Positions 1-7,068 of a DNA stretch of 64,000 nt are shown here, in pieces. The position numbers were made by a program, and so were the translations under genes. The DNA comes from JABJAG01 sp038137215 (GTDB lineage: Bacteria; Pseudomonadota; Alphaproteobacteria; UBA6615), in the NCBI GenBank assembly GCA_038137215.1, contig JAYQBG010000007.1:51080-115079 (forward strand). The letters are read 5' to 3'. Every line of letters begins with the position of its first letter. Positions within the stretch are counted from its first letter, which is position 1. The notes under the pieces were generated by a model that was not told where the DNA came from, searched no databases, and worked only from the letters and a program-made list of their open reading frames with translations.

Positions 1-765
1 GCTGTCGAGGAACAGCATGCCGCGGGCCTTCAGGGCTGCCATGACCGTCCCCATCATCTCCCGGTCCGCTGTCGCCTTGCTGCCCATATGGTTATTGATC
101 CCCACGGAACCCGAAAACTGGGACAGGTTCCACGCGATCCGTCGGGCCAGTTCTTCGGGCGAGAGCGCTGTCAGGAGGGCATTCTGCCCGGGATCCGTGG
201 TCGCGCTGCCCGGCTCCATCGGGACATGCACGAGCAACTCGTGCCCGGCCGCACGTGCCGCGCCGGTCTGGGTGGCGAGGTCTCCGGCATAGGCCAGATA
301 CGCCAGTGTCAGCGGCCCGGGCAGATCCACCGTGCGCTGGCTGCGTTTGCGGTCCAGCCCCATATCGTCGATCACCACGGCGATCATCGGCTGGCCCGTG
401 ACGGCTACAGGGACGGCATTGCGCTGCCAGGCCGGTTTGGGCGACGGCGGTACCGCGGCCACCTGCGGTGCCGGCGCTGTCTGGGGCGAAACCGGCGGCA
501 ATTGCGCAGGAGCGGGCTGTGCCTGGGGTTGCGGGGCCTTCGGTTTGGGAACGGCCACCGTCGCAGCCGTGCTGCGAGGCGCATCCGGTTTGGGCGTGAA
601 CACCACCAGCCCGGCCACAATGACGGCAGCCGTCAGCAGCACCCCCAGCGCGACCCGGGCCAGCCGCGCATGCCCGCCGGTTGGCGGCGGCACAGCCTTC
701 TTTTTGCGCGCCTGCTGCGCCCGCTTGCGGGACTTTGCGGGTTTCTTTTTCGCTGTGCGTGCCAT
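1..765 (-). CDS. Divergent polysaccharide deacetylase (YibQ/DUF610 family), 3' end outside the window
   Basis: The frame is open from an ATG at 765 down to base 1 (255 codons) with no stop, so the C-terminus lies outside the window. The protein has a Lys/Arg-rich cytoplasmic N-terminus (residues 1-33), one membrane segment (about 36-56), a Pro/Ala/Gln-rich linker (about 58-118), then the start of a catalytic domain with the VIDD motif at 131-134 and downstream VHVPMEP and NNHMGS motifs. These are typical of the YibQ branch of NodB-like carbohydrate esterases, which act in the periplasm on an unproven substrate. It is transcribed away from trpG. In alphaproteobacteria this family often sits near a carboxy-terminal processing protease and murein genes, which would lie to the left. 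Confidence 0.85.
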   Translation of the reverse strand, partial: MARTAKKKPAKSRKRAQQARKKKAVPPPTGGHARLARVALGVLLTAAVIVAGLVVFTPKPDAPRSTAATVAVPKPKAPQPQAQPAPAQLPPVSPQTAPAPQVAAVPPSPKPAWQRNAVPVAVTGQPMIAVVIDDMGLDRKRSQRTVDLPGPLTLAYLAYAGDLATQTGAARAAGHELLVHVPMEPGSATTDPGQNALLTALSPEELARRIAWNLSQFSGSVGINNHMGSKATADREMMGTVMAALKARGMLFLDS

Positions 766-933
766 CGCTGGCGGAACGTCCTTTCCGGAGCCTTCAGATC
801 GAGGGGTCGTGCGGTCGAGGGGTCGAGGCCGAGTATGGGTTCGATTGGGGCAGGCTTGTGGCAGATTCGGCCAGCCCTTCTACACCCCCTACTGGCATGA
901 ACGAACATGGCACCATTCCCATGTCGCGCGTCT

Positions 934-961
934 TTGCCGCCCGGGGCAACGCTGTTATAAG
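934..961 (+). promoter_or_regulatory. Candidate sigma-70 promoter for the trpGDC-moaC operon
   Basis: TTGCCG (934-939) and TATAAG (956-961) are separated by 16 bases and lie about 70 bases upstream of the trpG start, in the only gap before the operon. The -10 matches five of six consensus bases and the -35 four of six. I see no leader peptide or attenuator hairpin. This is inference from sequence match only. Confidence 0.35.
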
Positions 962-1029
962 ACTCCGCCCTTTCCGCTCTGTAATGCGCAGGCGGGGAAT
1001 GACTTCCGAAAACCGGGTAACCCGCTGGT

Positions 1030-1659
1030 ATGTTTCTGTTAATCGACAACTATGACAGCTTTACCTACAATCTCGTTCATTTTCTGGGTGAGTTGGGGGT
1101 GACCTGTGACGTGCGGCGCAACGATGCGCTGACGGCCGATGAGGCCATCGCGCTTGAACCCGAAGCGATCGTGATCTCTCCAGGGCCGTCCAACCCGGAC
1201 AATGCGGGGGTTTGTCTCGATCTCGTCCAGAAAGCCGCCGACGTCCGGATGCCAGTGTTGGGTGTCTGCCTGGGCCACCAGACCATCGGACAGGCCTTCG
1301 GCGCAAAAATCATCCGTGCCCCCGAACCCATGCACGGCAAGGTGGACCGGGTCCGTCACAACAGCCAGGGCCCGTTTCGCGGGCTGACGAACCCCCTCGA
1401 AGCCACCCGTTACCACTCGCTGGCGATTGCACGCGACAGCCTGCCGGACTGTTTCGAAGTGACAGCCCACACCTCCGACGATGTGATCATGGGCATCAGC
1501 CACACCGAGCTCCCAATTCATGGTGTCCAGTTCCATCCCGAAAGCATTGCGACGGAAGCCGGACACGAACTGCTGGCAAACTTTATCGAACTCGCGACCG
1601 GACAGGCCGTGAGCAGTTACGGTGACGATACGCGCGCCGGGGAAATGATGGCGCTATGA
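1030..1659 (+). CDS. trpG: Anthranilate synthase glutamine amidotransferase subunit
   Basis: This 209-residue class I glutamine amidotransferase supplies ammonia from glutamine to TrpE for anthranilate synthesis. The nucleophile Cys80 lies in GVCLGHQ, and His169 and Glu171 lie in the FHPES motif, completing the triad. The N-terminus (MFLLIDNYDSFTYNL) is that of the TrpG/PabA family. TrpG and PabA cannot be separated from sequence alone, but the overlap of its stop with trpD (ATGA) argues for a tryptophan role, possibly shared with folate synthesis. trpE is not next to it: the upstream neighbour is an unrelated gene on the other strand. Confidence 0.95.
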   Translation: MFLLIDNYDSFTYNLVHFLGELGVTCDVRRNDALTADEAIALEPEAIVISPGPSNPDNAGVCLDLVQKAADVRMPVLGVCLGHQTIGQAFGAKIIRAPEPMHGKVDRVRHNSQGPFRGLTNPLEATRYHSLAIARDSLPDCFEVTAHTSDDVIMGISHTELPIHGVQFHPESIATEAGHELLANFIELATGQAVSSYGDDTRAGEMMAL

Positions 1660-2690
1660 ACAGTGCAGACATGAACGATCTCAAGCCCGTGCTCGCTCGG
1701 GTCGCCGATGGCGAGACTCTTAATGAGACGGAAGCCGAGACGGCCTTCGACATCATCATGTCGGGCAACGCGACCCCGGCCCAGATCGGGGCCTTCCTCA
1801 TGGCCCTGCGCCTGCGCGGGGAAACCGTCGCGGAAATCACCGGCGCGGCGCGCACCATGCGCTCTAAAGTCACCGGGATCGAAGCTCCCGAAGGCGCCAT
1901 GGACATTGTGGGCACCGGCGGCGACGGCAAGGGCACCCTGAACATCTCCACCGCCTCTGCCATTGTCGTGGCGGGTTGCGGCGTACCGGTCGCCAAGCAC
2001 GGCAACCGGGCGCTCAGTTCCAAGACCGGCGCGGCGGATGTGCTGACCGCTCTGGGCATCAATGTGGATGCGGATTTCGAGCTGATCCGTGAGTCTCTCT
2101 GGGAGAACAATATCGGCTTCATGATGGCGCCCCGCCATCACAGCGCCATGCGCAATGTCGCCGGGCCGCGCGTCGAGCTGGGCACCCGGACGATCTTCAA
2201 CATCCTGGGGCCCCTCTCCAACCCGTCGCTGGTAAAACGCCAGATGACCGGCGTCTTCGCCCCGCAATGGACCGACACAATGGCCGAAGTGCTTGGAAAT
2301 CTCGGCCTCGAGCGCGCCTGGGTGGTGCACGCTCATGACGGCTCGGACGAGCTGACCACCACGGGACCGGCGAAGGTTTCGGAACTTAAAGACGGCAATG
2401 TCTCCACCTATGAGGTCGCCCCCGAAGATGCCGGGCTGGACCGCTGCACGCTCGACGACATCAAGGGCGGCGATTCCGAATACAACGCCAGGGCGCTGCG
2501 CGCGATGCTGGACGGCGCGCCGGGCGGGTTCCGCGATTGCGTTACCCTGACGGCCGCGGGCTCCCTGATGATTGCCGGCAAGACCGACGACCTGAAATCC
2601 GGTGTCAAGATCGCCCGGGAGGCCATCGATTCCGGCGCCGCCCGGGATACGCTGGCGCGTCTGGTCGAAATCACCAACCGGGGGGCCTGA
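1656..2690 (+). CDS. trpD: Anthranilate phosphoribosyltransferase
   Basis: The 344-residue enzyme transfers phosphoribose from PRPP to anthranilate, the second step of tryptophan synthesis. The PRPP-binding glycine-rich loop GTGGDG is present near residue 85, followed by NISTAS and KHGNR, which contact pyrophosphate and anthranilate. Length is normal for the family. Its ATG overlaps the trpG stop by four bases, so the two are probably translationally coupled, and trpC follows after two bases. Confidence 0.97.
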   Translation: MNSADMNDLKPVLARVADGETLNETEAETAFDIIMSGNATPAQIGAFLMALRLRGETVAEITGAARTMRSKVTGIEAPEGAMDIVGTGGDGKGTLNISTASAIVVAGCGVPVAKHGNRALSSKTGAADVLTALGINVDADFELIRESLWENNIGFMMAPRHHSAMRNVAGPRVELGTRTIFNILGPLSNPSLVKRQMTGVFAPQWTDTMAEVLGNLGLERAWVVHAHDGSDELTTTGPAKVSELKDGNVSTYEVAPEDAGLDRCTLDDIKGGDSEYNARALRAMLDGAPGGFRDCVTLTAAGSLMIAGKTDDLKSGVKIAREAIDSGAARDTLARLVEITNRGA

Positions 2691-2692
2691 CC

Positions 2693-3511
2693 ATGAGTAA
2701 CGTCCTCGACAAGATCTGTGACGACAAGCGCACGCACATCGCGGCCTGCAAGGCAGCGGTATCCCTCGCCGAACTCGAAGCCCGCGCGAACGCCGCCGGG
2801 GCGACCCGGGGCTTTGCCCGTGCGCTGTCCGACCGTGCCGCAGAAGGCCGGTTCGGCCTGATCACCGAAATCAAAAAAGCCAGTCCCAGCAAGGGGTTGA
2901 TCCGCGAAGACTTCGATCCGCCGATGATCGCCCGCGCCTATGAGGCCGGCGGTGCGGCCTGCATGTCGGTGCTCACCGACACGCCGTATTTTCAGGGCAA
3001 GGACGAGGACCTGATCGCCGCCCGCAGCGCGGTCTCCCTGCCCGCCATCCGCAAGGATTTCATGCTGGACACCTATCAGGTGACCGAAGCCCGGGCGCTG
3101 GGTGCGGATTGCATCCTGCTGATCATGGCCGCGCTGGAAGACGGCCAGGCCGCCGAACTGGCTGCCGCCGCCCATGACTGGGGCATGGATGTGCTGGTCG
3201 AGGTACACAACGGCGAAGAACTGGACCGCGCGCTGAACGTGGACTCCGATCTGATCGGCATCAACAACCGCAATTTGAAGACGCTGGAGGTCGACCTGGC
3301 GACCACCGAGGAACTCGCCCCGCGCGTGCCCGAAGATCGCGTCGTGGTCTGCGAAAGCGGCCTTTTTACCCCCGATGATCTGGTGCGCATGTCCCATGTC
3401 GGCGCGCGGTGCTTCCTGATCGGGGAATCCCTGATGCGCCAGGACGACATCGCCGGTGCCGTGCGCGAGCTTCTGGCGCCCGGCGAAACCGGCCTGAAAG
3501 CTAGCGCCTGA
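2693..3511 (+). CDS. trpC: Indole-3-glycerol phosphate synthase
   Basis: The 272-residue TIM-barrel enzyme closes the indole ring of carboxyphenylamino-deoxyribulose phosphate. Landmarks in order are KKASPSKG (catalytic Lys region), the RKDFML strand, GINNRNL, and CESGL near the C-terminal phosphate site. The ATG at 2693 is chosen because it begins the conserved MSNVLDKI N-terminus two bases after the trpD stop; the frame stays open further upstream but only as overlap with trpD. It is monofunctional, not fused to TrpF. Confidence 0.97.
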   Translation: MSNVLDKICDDKRTHIAACKAAVSLAELEARANAAGATRGFARALSDRAAEGRFGLITEIKKASPSKGLIREDFDPPMIARAYEAGGAACMSVLTDTPYFQGKDEDLIAARSAVSLPAIRKDFMLDTYQVTEARALGADCILLIMAALEDGQAAELAAAAHDWGMDVLVEVHNGEELDRALNVDSDLIGINNRNLKTLEVDLATTEELAPRVPEDRVVVCESGLFTPDDLVRMSHVGARCFLIGESLMRQDDIAGAVRELLAPGETGLKASA

Positions 3512-3513
3512 CC

Positions 3514-4014
3514 ATGAGTGCCACGAATTCAGACAAAGGCGACACGCTCACCCACATTGATGCCGACGGCAACGCCCGCATGGTTGATGTGTCCGACAAG
3601 GACGTCACCCGGCGCACGGCCACCGCGGGATGCAGTGTCATCATGCAGCCCGAAACCGTCACGCTCATCCATGACGGCGCGGTTAAGAAGGGCGATGTTT
3701 TGTCCGTTGCGCGGCTCGCCGGCATCATGGGCGCAAAGAAAACGTCGGAACTGATCCCGCTCTGCCACCCCCTGCTGATCAACAAGGCCGATGTGGAACT
3801 CTCCATCGACGATGCCGCCAATGCGGTGAGCATCGAGGCCACCGTGCGCGTGGACGGCAAGACCGGCGTCGAGATGGAAGCGCTCACAGCCGCCACAGTG
3901 GCAGCACTGACGGTCTATGACATGGTCAAAGCCGTCGATCGCGGCACCCGCATCACCGATGTGCGCCTGCTCCACAAGGCGGGCGGCAAGTCCGGCACCT
4001 ACGACGCGGAATGA
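3514..4014 (+). CDS. moaC: Cyclic pyranopterin monophosphate synthase
   Basis: MoaC converts the MoaA product (3',8-cyclo-GTP) into cyclic pyranopterin monophosphate in molybdenum cofactor synthesis. The 166-residue protein has the family motifs KKTSELIPLCHPL (around 75-87, with C84/H85), GKTGVEMEALTA (115-126) and DMVKAVDR (136-143), which carry the active-site Asp and Lys. It starts two bases after trpC, a trpC-moaC-moeA arrangement common in alphaproteobacteria, here interrupted before moeA by two small membrane protein genes. Confidence 0.96.
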   Translation: MSATNSDKGDTLTHIDADGNARMVDVSDKDVTRRTATAGCSVIMQPETVTLIHDGAVKKGDVLSVARLAGIMGAKKTSELIPLCHPLLINKADVELSIDDAANAVSIEATVRVDGKTGVEMEALTAATVAALTVYDMVKAVDRGTRITDVRLLHKAGGKSGTYDAE

Positions 4015-4460
4015 GCCGGTTGGGCTCAGTAGTCCTGATGCTTCTTGCAGTCGTTGCCGCGCCAGTTGTGTTCCCTATTGCTAAATTAATGCTGATGAGC
4101 ATCCCCTACAGCAACGTATACATCAGGCCTTCTTCGCTCTTTTACATGAAGAGTGCGGTGCTGCTGCTGATTATTGCCGTACCCATATCCACTTGGCTTA
4201 TCAGGCAACGGGACTTCAACATCTTCAAACACACCGGCTCAGTTCCTCTCATTTTTGTTCTCTACTCGGCTTTAGAAACTTATTTTTTCCATAATCCACT
4301 CAATTTCTATTATGGGCTCCCGGCAATTCGACACATTAATCATGTCTTTTGGGTTTTTGGTCCCGGAGTTGTCTCTGGCTTGGTGTTCTGGCTCATAGCA
4401 GTCGCTCCACATCGACAACTCGACCGAGAAAGACAAAGCACAAGGAAAACCGCTCCATGA
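4011..4460 (+). CDS. Small four-helix membrane protein, paralog 1 (unknown function)
   Basis: I do not recognise this 149-residue protein. It has four predicted membrane segments (about 5-28, 44-64, 76-93, 112-131) and a basic C-terminal tail after a conserved PHR motif. Its start overlaps the moaC stop (ATGA) and its stop overlaps the next gene (ATGA), so it is built into the operon. It resembles the following protein in length, helix layout, an N-terminal Ala/Val-rich helix, an F-x(2)-K-x(2)-G turn before helix 3 and the FW-I-AV-PHR end. It is visibly more AT-rich than its neighbours, which suggests a different origin or faster drift. A role in cofactor synthesis is only a guess from position. 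Confidence 0.8.
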   Translation: MSRLGSVVLMLLAVVAAPVVFPIAKLMLMSIPYSNVYIRPSSLFYMKSAVLLLIIAVPISTWLIRQRDFNIFKHTGSVPLIFVLYSALETYFFHNPLNFYYGLPAIRHINHVFWVFGPGVVSGLVFWLIAVAPHRQLDRERQSTRKTAP

Positions 4461-4915
4461 GTCAGCTCGCGGCCCTTATTTTGCTGGTTGTCGCCGCTCT
4501 GGCGGCACCGGGTGCAATCGTGCTCGCGGAATGGGCGCGCACCGTTCTGGCGCTTCCTGCGCTCGCGCCGGGAATTTCTTACATCACCAAAGGGTTTCAG
4601 GATTTCTATGTGTTTGTCGCGGTTGCGAGCGTGATTGTCGCCGTCCCCCTCGGATGGATGCGAATCACCCGGGCCGAATTCCGCCTGTCGAAGTGGATTG
4701 GCACCTTTCTGCTGATCCTCATTGTCTGGAAGGTTCTCGACGTGACGTTGTGGTCGGACCTGCCGCCGGGCGAAACCGGGGAGTTCGACACAGTCTCGAA
4801 CCTGTTGATGACACTCGGCACCTTCGGCTATGCCGCCCTCGCTGCGGCGGTGTTCTGGTATATCGCCGTGCGTCCGCATCGCAGCCTTGCCGCCCGTGAA
4901 GGGGTAGCCTCATGA
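4457..4915 (+). CDS. Small four-helix membrane protein, paralog 2 (unknown function)
   Basis: This 152-residue protein has four predicted membrane segments (about 4-24, 49-69, 80-98, 114-137) and ends in FWYIAVRPHRSL, matching the end of the preceding protein. The start at 4457 is chosen because it aligns with the start of paralog 1, overlaps its stop by four bases, and begins the hydrophobic helix; upstream codons in this frame lie inside paralog 1. Its own stop overlaps the moeA start (ATGA). Base composition is like the rest of the operon, unlike paralog 1. Function unknown. Confidence 0.82.
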   Translation: MSQLAALILLVVAALAAPGAIVLAEWARTVLALPALAPGISYITKGFQDFYVFVAVASVIVAVPLGWMRITRAEFRLSKWIGTFLLILIVWKVLDVTLWSDLPPGETGEFDTVSNLLMTLGTFGYAALAAAVFWYIAVRPHRSLAAREGVAS

Positions 4916-6135
4916 GCAATCCCCTGATGCCTGTTGCAGAGGCCCGTACGCGTATCCTCGCGAAACTTCCGGCCATGTCGAGCGAACAGGTTGCCCTGCC
5001 CGATGCACACGGTCGTGTACTCGCTGAAGACGTAGCATCGCGCGTCACCCAGCCACCGCTGGCCGTCTCGGCCATGGACGGCTATGCCGTACGTGCCGAA
5101 GACGTCGCAAATGTGCCGGCAGCGCTCAAAATCGTTGGTGAAGTGCCGGCCGGCGGCTTCCATGACGGCACCATCGGCACAGGCGAAGCGGTACGGATCT
5201 TCACCGGCGCGGCCCTACCCGCCGGAGCGGACGCGATTGTCATCCAGGAAGACACCGAACGCGACGGCGAAACCGTCACCGTGCAGGAAGGCGTGGCCGC
5301 GGGCCGCTACGTGCGCAAGGCCGGGCTCGATTTTGCCGAGGGCGAAGTACTGCTCACCGCCGGAACCGTGCTCAGCGCCCGGGATATCGGGCTCGCCGCG
5401 GCCATGAACCACCCCTGGCTGCAGGTGCGCCGCAAACCGCGTATCGCGCTGCTGGCTACCGGCGATGAAATCAAACTGCCCGGCGAGGCCCTCGGCCCCA
5501 CCAGCATCGTCAGTTCCAACAACTTCGCGCTGGAAGCCCTGATACGGGCGGCAGGCGGCGAACCGGTCACGCTGGGGATCGCCGTCGATGACCGTGACGC
5601 GATCCGGGACCTCGCGGCACAGGCGCTGGGCACCGACATGCTGGTCACCACCGGGGGCGCGTCCGTCGGCGAGCACGATCTGGTGCAGGATGCGCTGGCC
5701 GATCTGGGCCTCGAACTCGATTTCTGGCAAATCGCCATGCGGCCGGGAAAACCCCTGATGTTCGGAACCCTCGGCGACACGCCGATGCTCGGATTCCCCG
5801 GAAACCCGGTTTCATCCATGGTTTGCGGCGTGCTGTTCCTGCAACCCGCACTGGCGCAGATGCTCGGCACCGGCGAAACCGAGCCGGTCCGTGGCACCGC
5901 GATCCTCGGCACCGATCTGGGCGAAAACGACCGCCGCGAAGACTATCTCCGCGCCACGCTGTCCCACCAGGACGGGAAACTGGTGGCAACGCCCTTTCCC
6001 AGGCAGGACAGTTCCATGTTCTCGCGCCTCGCCGCCGCCGACTGCCTGCTCATCCGCGCACCCTATGCAGATCCGGCGAATGCAGGGGATTCGGTTGAAA
6101 TTGTCCGGTTGGATGGGAGCCACGTGCAGATTTAA
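4912..6135 (+). CDS. moeA: Molybdopterin molybdenumtransferase
   Basis: MoeA inserts molybdate into adenylylated molybdopterin, the last common step of cofactor synthesis. The 407-residue protein shows the N-terminal MDGYAVR segment, LPAGADAIVIQEDTE, the MoCF-binding fold motif TTGGASVGEHD and the GFPGNPVSS loop, then the C-terminal barrel. Length is normal. It overlaps the upstream membrane protein gene by four bases and is the last gene of the trpG-moeA run; lexA follows after a 142-base regulatory gap. Confidence 0.96.
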   Translation: MSNPLMPVAEARTRILAKLPAMSSEQVALPDAHGRVLAEDVASRVTQPPLAVSAMDGYAVRAEDVANVPAALKIVGEVPAGGFHDGTIGTGEAVRIFTGAALPAGADAIVIQEDTERDGETVTVQEGVAAGRYVRKAGLDFAEGEVLLTAGTVLSARDIGLAAAMNHPWLQVRRKPRIALLATGDEIKLPGEALGPTSIVSSNNFALEALIRAAGGEPVTLGIAVDDRDAIRDLAAQALGTDMLVTTGGASVGEHDLVQDALADLGLELDFWQIAMRPGKPLMFGTLGDTPMLGFPGNPVSSMVCGVLFLQPALAQMLGTGETEPVRGTAILGTDLGENDRREDYLRATLSHQDGKLVATPFPRQDSSMFSRLAAADCLLIRAPYADPANAGDSVEIVRLDGSHVQI

Positions 6136-6154
6136 GCTCGTTCTCCTCTTAGAG

Positions 6155-6183
6155 TTGACGATTCAAAAGAACATCTCTAGAAC
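6155..6183 (+). promoter_or_regulatory. Candidate lexA promoter
   Basis: TTGACG (6155-6160) and TAGAAC (6178-6183) are 17 bases apart. The -10 hexamer falls inside the first LexA box (6169-6183), the layout expected for an autorepressed gene. The -35 matches five of six consensus bases, the -10 four of six. Confidence 0.5.
6169..6183 (-). promoter_or_regulatory. LexA (SOS) box, exact alphaproteobacterial consensus
   Basis: On the + strand the site reads GAAC (6169-6172), seven bases, GAAC (6180-6183), which is GTTC-N7-GTTC on the other strand. This direct repeat is the known alphaproteobacterial LexA operator, unlike the CTGT-N8-ACAG palindrome of gammaproteobacteria. It overlaps the candidate -10 of lexA. 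Confidence 0.85.
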
Positions 6184-6193
6184 ATGCGACAAT

Positions 6194-6208
6194 GTTTTTG
6201 GTTTGTTC
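6194..6208 (+). promoter_or_regulatory. Second LexA box, one mismatch
   Basis: GTTT (6194-6197), seven bases, GTTC (6205-6208) matches GTTC-N7-GTTC with one substitution. It lies 10 bases downstream of the first box in opposite orientation, about one helical turn away, which would suit binding of two dimers on one face. It could be a chance near-match. Confidence 0.5.
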
Positions 6209-6277
6209 TATATCTTGTGGTACTAATGCACGAGAGAACAAACCCTGTAAATACCGCGCACGGGGGATTTTCGTCGC

Positions 6278-7021
6278 ATGCTGACCCGGAAACAGCACCA
6301 GTTGCTGATCTTTATCAACGAACGCCTGAATGCGACCGGTGTCGCACCTTCTTTCGATGAAATGAAGGAGGCGCTTGGCCTGAAATCCAAGTCCGGTATC
6401 CACCGCCTGATCACGGGCCTTGAGGAACGCGGGTTTATCCGCCGCCTCGCCCACCGGGCCCGTGCACTCGAAGTCTTGCGCCTACCCGATGAAACCGGCG
6501 TCGATGCCCAGAAAACCAGTGCCAAACCCGACCGTTTTGCCCCGCAGGTGATCGAAGGCGGTCGCGACACCGGGTCGAACTCTGGTAGCGGCCCTATGAT
6601 TGCCCCTTCCGAAATCACCGGCGCGGCACCAAGCGCCGGCGAGGTCGAACTACCCCTGCTCGGCAAGATCGCCGCGGGCACACCGATCGAAGCCCTGCGC
6701 GACCCCACCCGGCACATCAGCGTACCGCCATCGATGATCGGACGCGGCAACCACTACTGCCTCGAGGTCGAGGGCGATTCGATGATCAATGCCGGGATAC
6801 TGGACGGCGACACTGTCGTCATCCGGCGCACCGAAAATGCGGACAACGGGTCCATCGTCGTGGCCCTGGTCGAGGGCCAGGAAGTCACCCTGAAACGGCT
6901 GCGCAAACGCAACAACTCGGTGGCGCTGGAAGCTGAAAACCCCGCCTATGAAACGCGAATTTTCGGCCCGGATCAGGTGGCGGTGCAAGGCGAGCTCGTG
7001 GGTTTGCTGCGCCTTTATTGA
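6278..7021 (+). CDS. lexA: LexA repressor
   Basis: The 247-residue repressor has the N-terminal winged helix with MLTRKQHQLL start and SKSGIHRLI recognition helix (about 37-46), a long linker, and the C-terminal autoprotease. The scissile bond is Ala133-Gly134 (GKIAAGTP), the nucleophile Ser168 (GDSM) and the general base Lys206; the 34-35 and 38 residue spacings agree with the family. The linker (about 70-120) is longer than in E. coli LexA, as is usual in alphaproteobacteria. Two operator sites upstream indicate autoregulation. The downstream comEC is convergent. Confidence 0.96.
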   Translation: MLTRKQHQLLIFINERLNATGVAPSFDEMKEALGLKSKSGIHRLITGLEERGFIRRLAHRARALEVLRLPDETGVDAQKTSAKPDRFAPQVIEGGRDTGSNSGSGPMIAPSEITGAAPSAGEVELPLLGKIAAGTPIEALRDPTRHISVPPSMIGRGNHYCLEVEGDSMINAGILDGDTVVIRRTENADNGSIVVALVEGQEVTLKRLRKRNNSVALEAENPAYETRIFGPDQVAVQGELVGLLRLY

Positions 7022-7068
7022 CCACTACGTGGCGAAATTCCAAAAGCTTACAGCCACTAATTCGCCTA

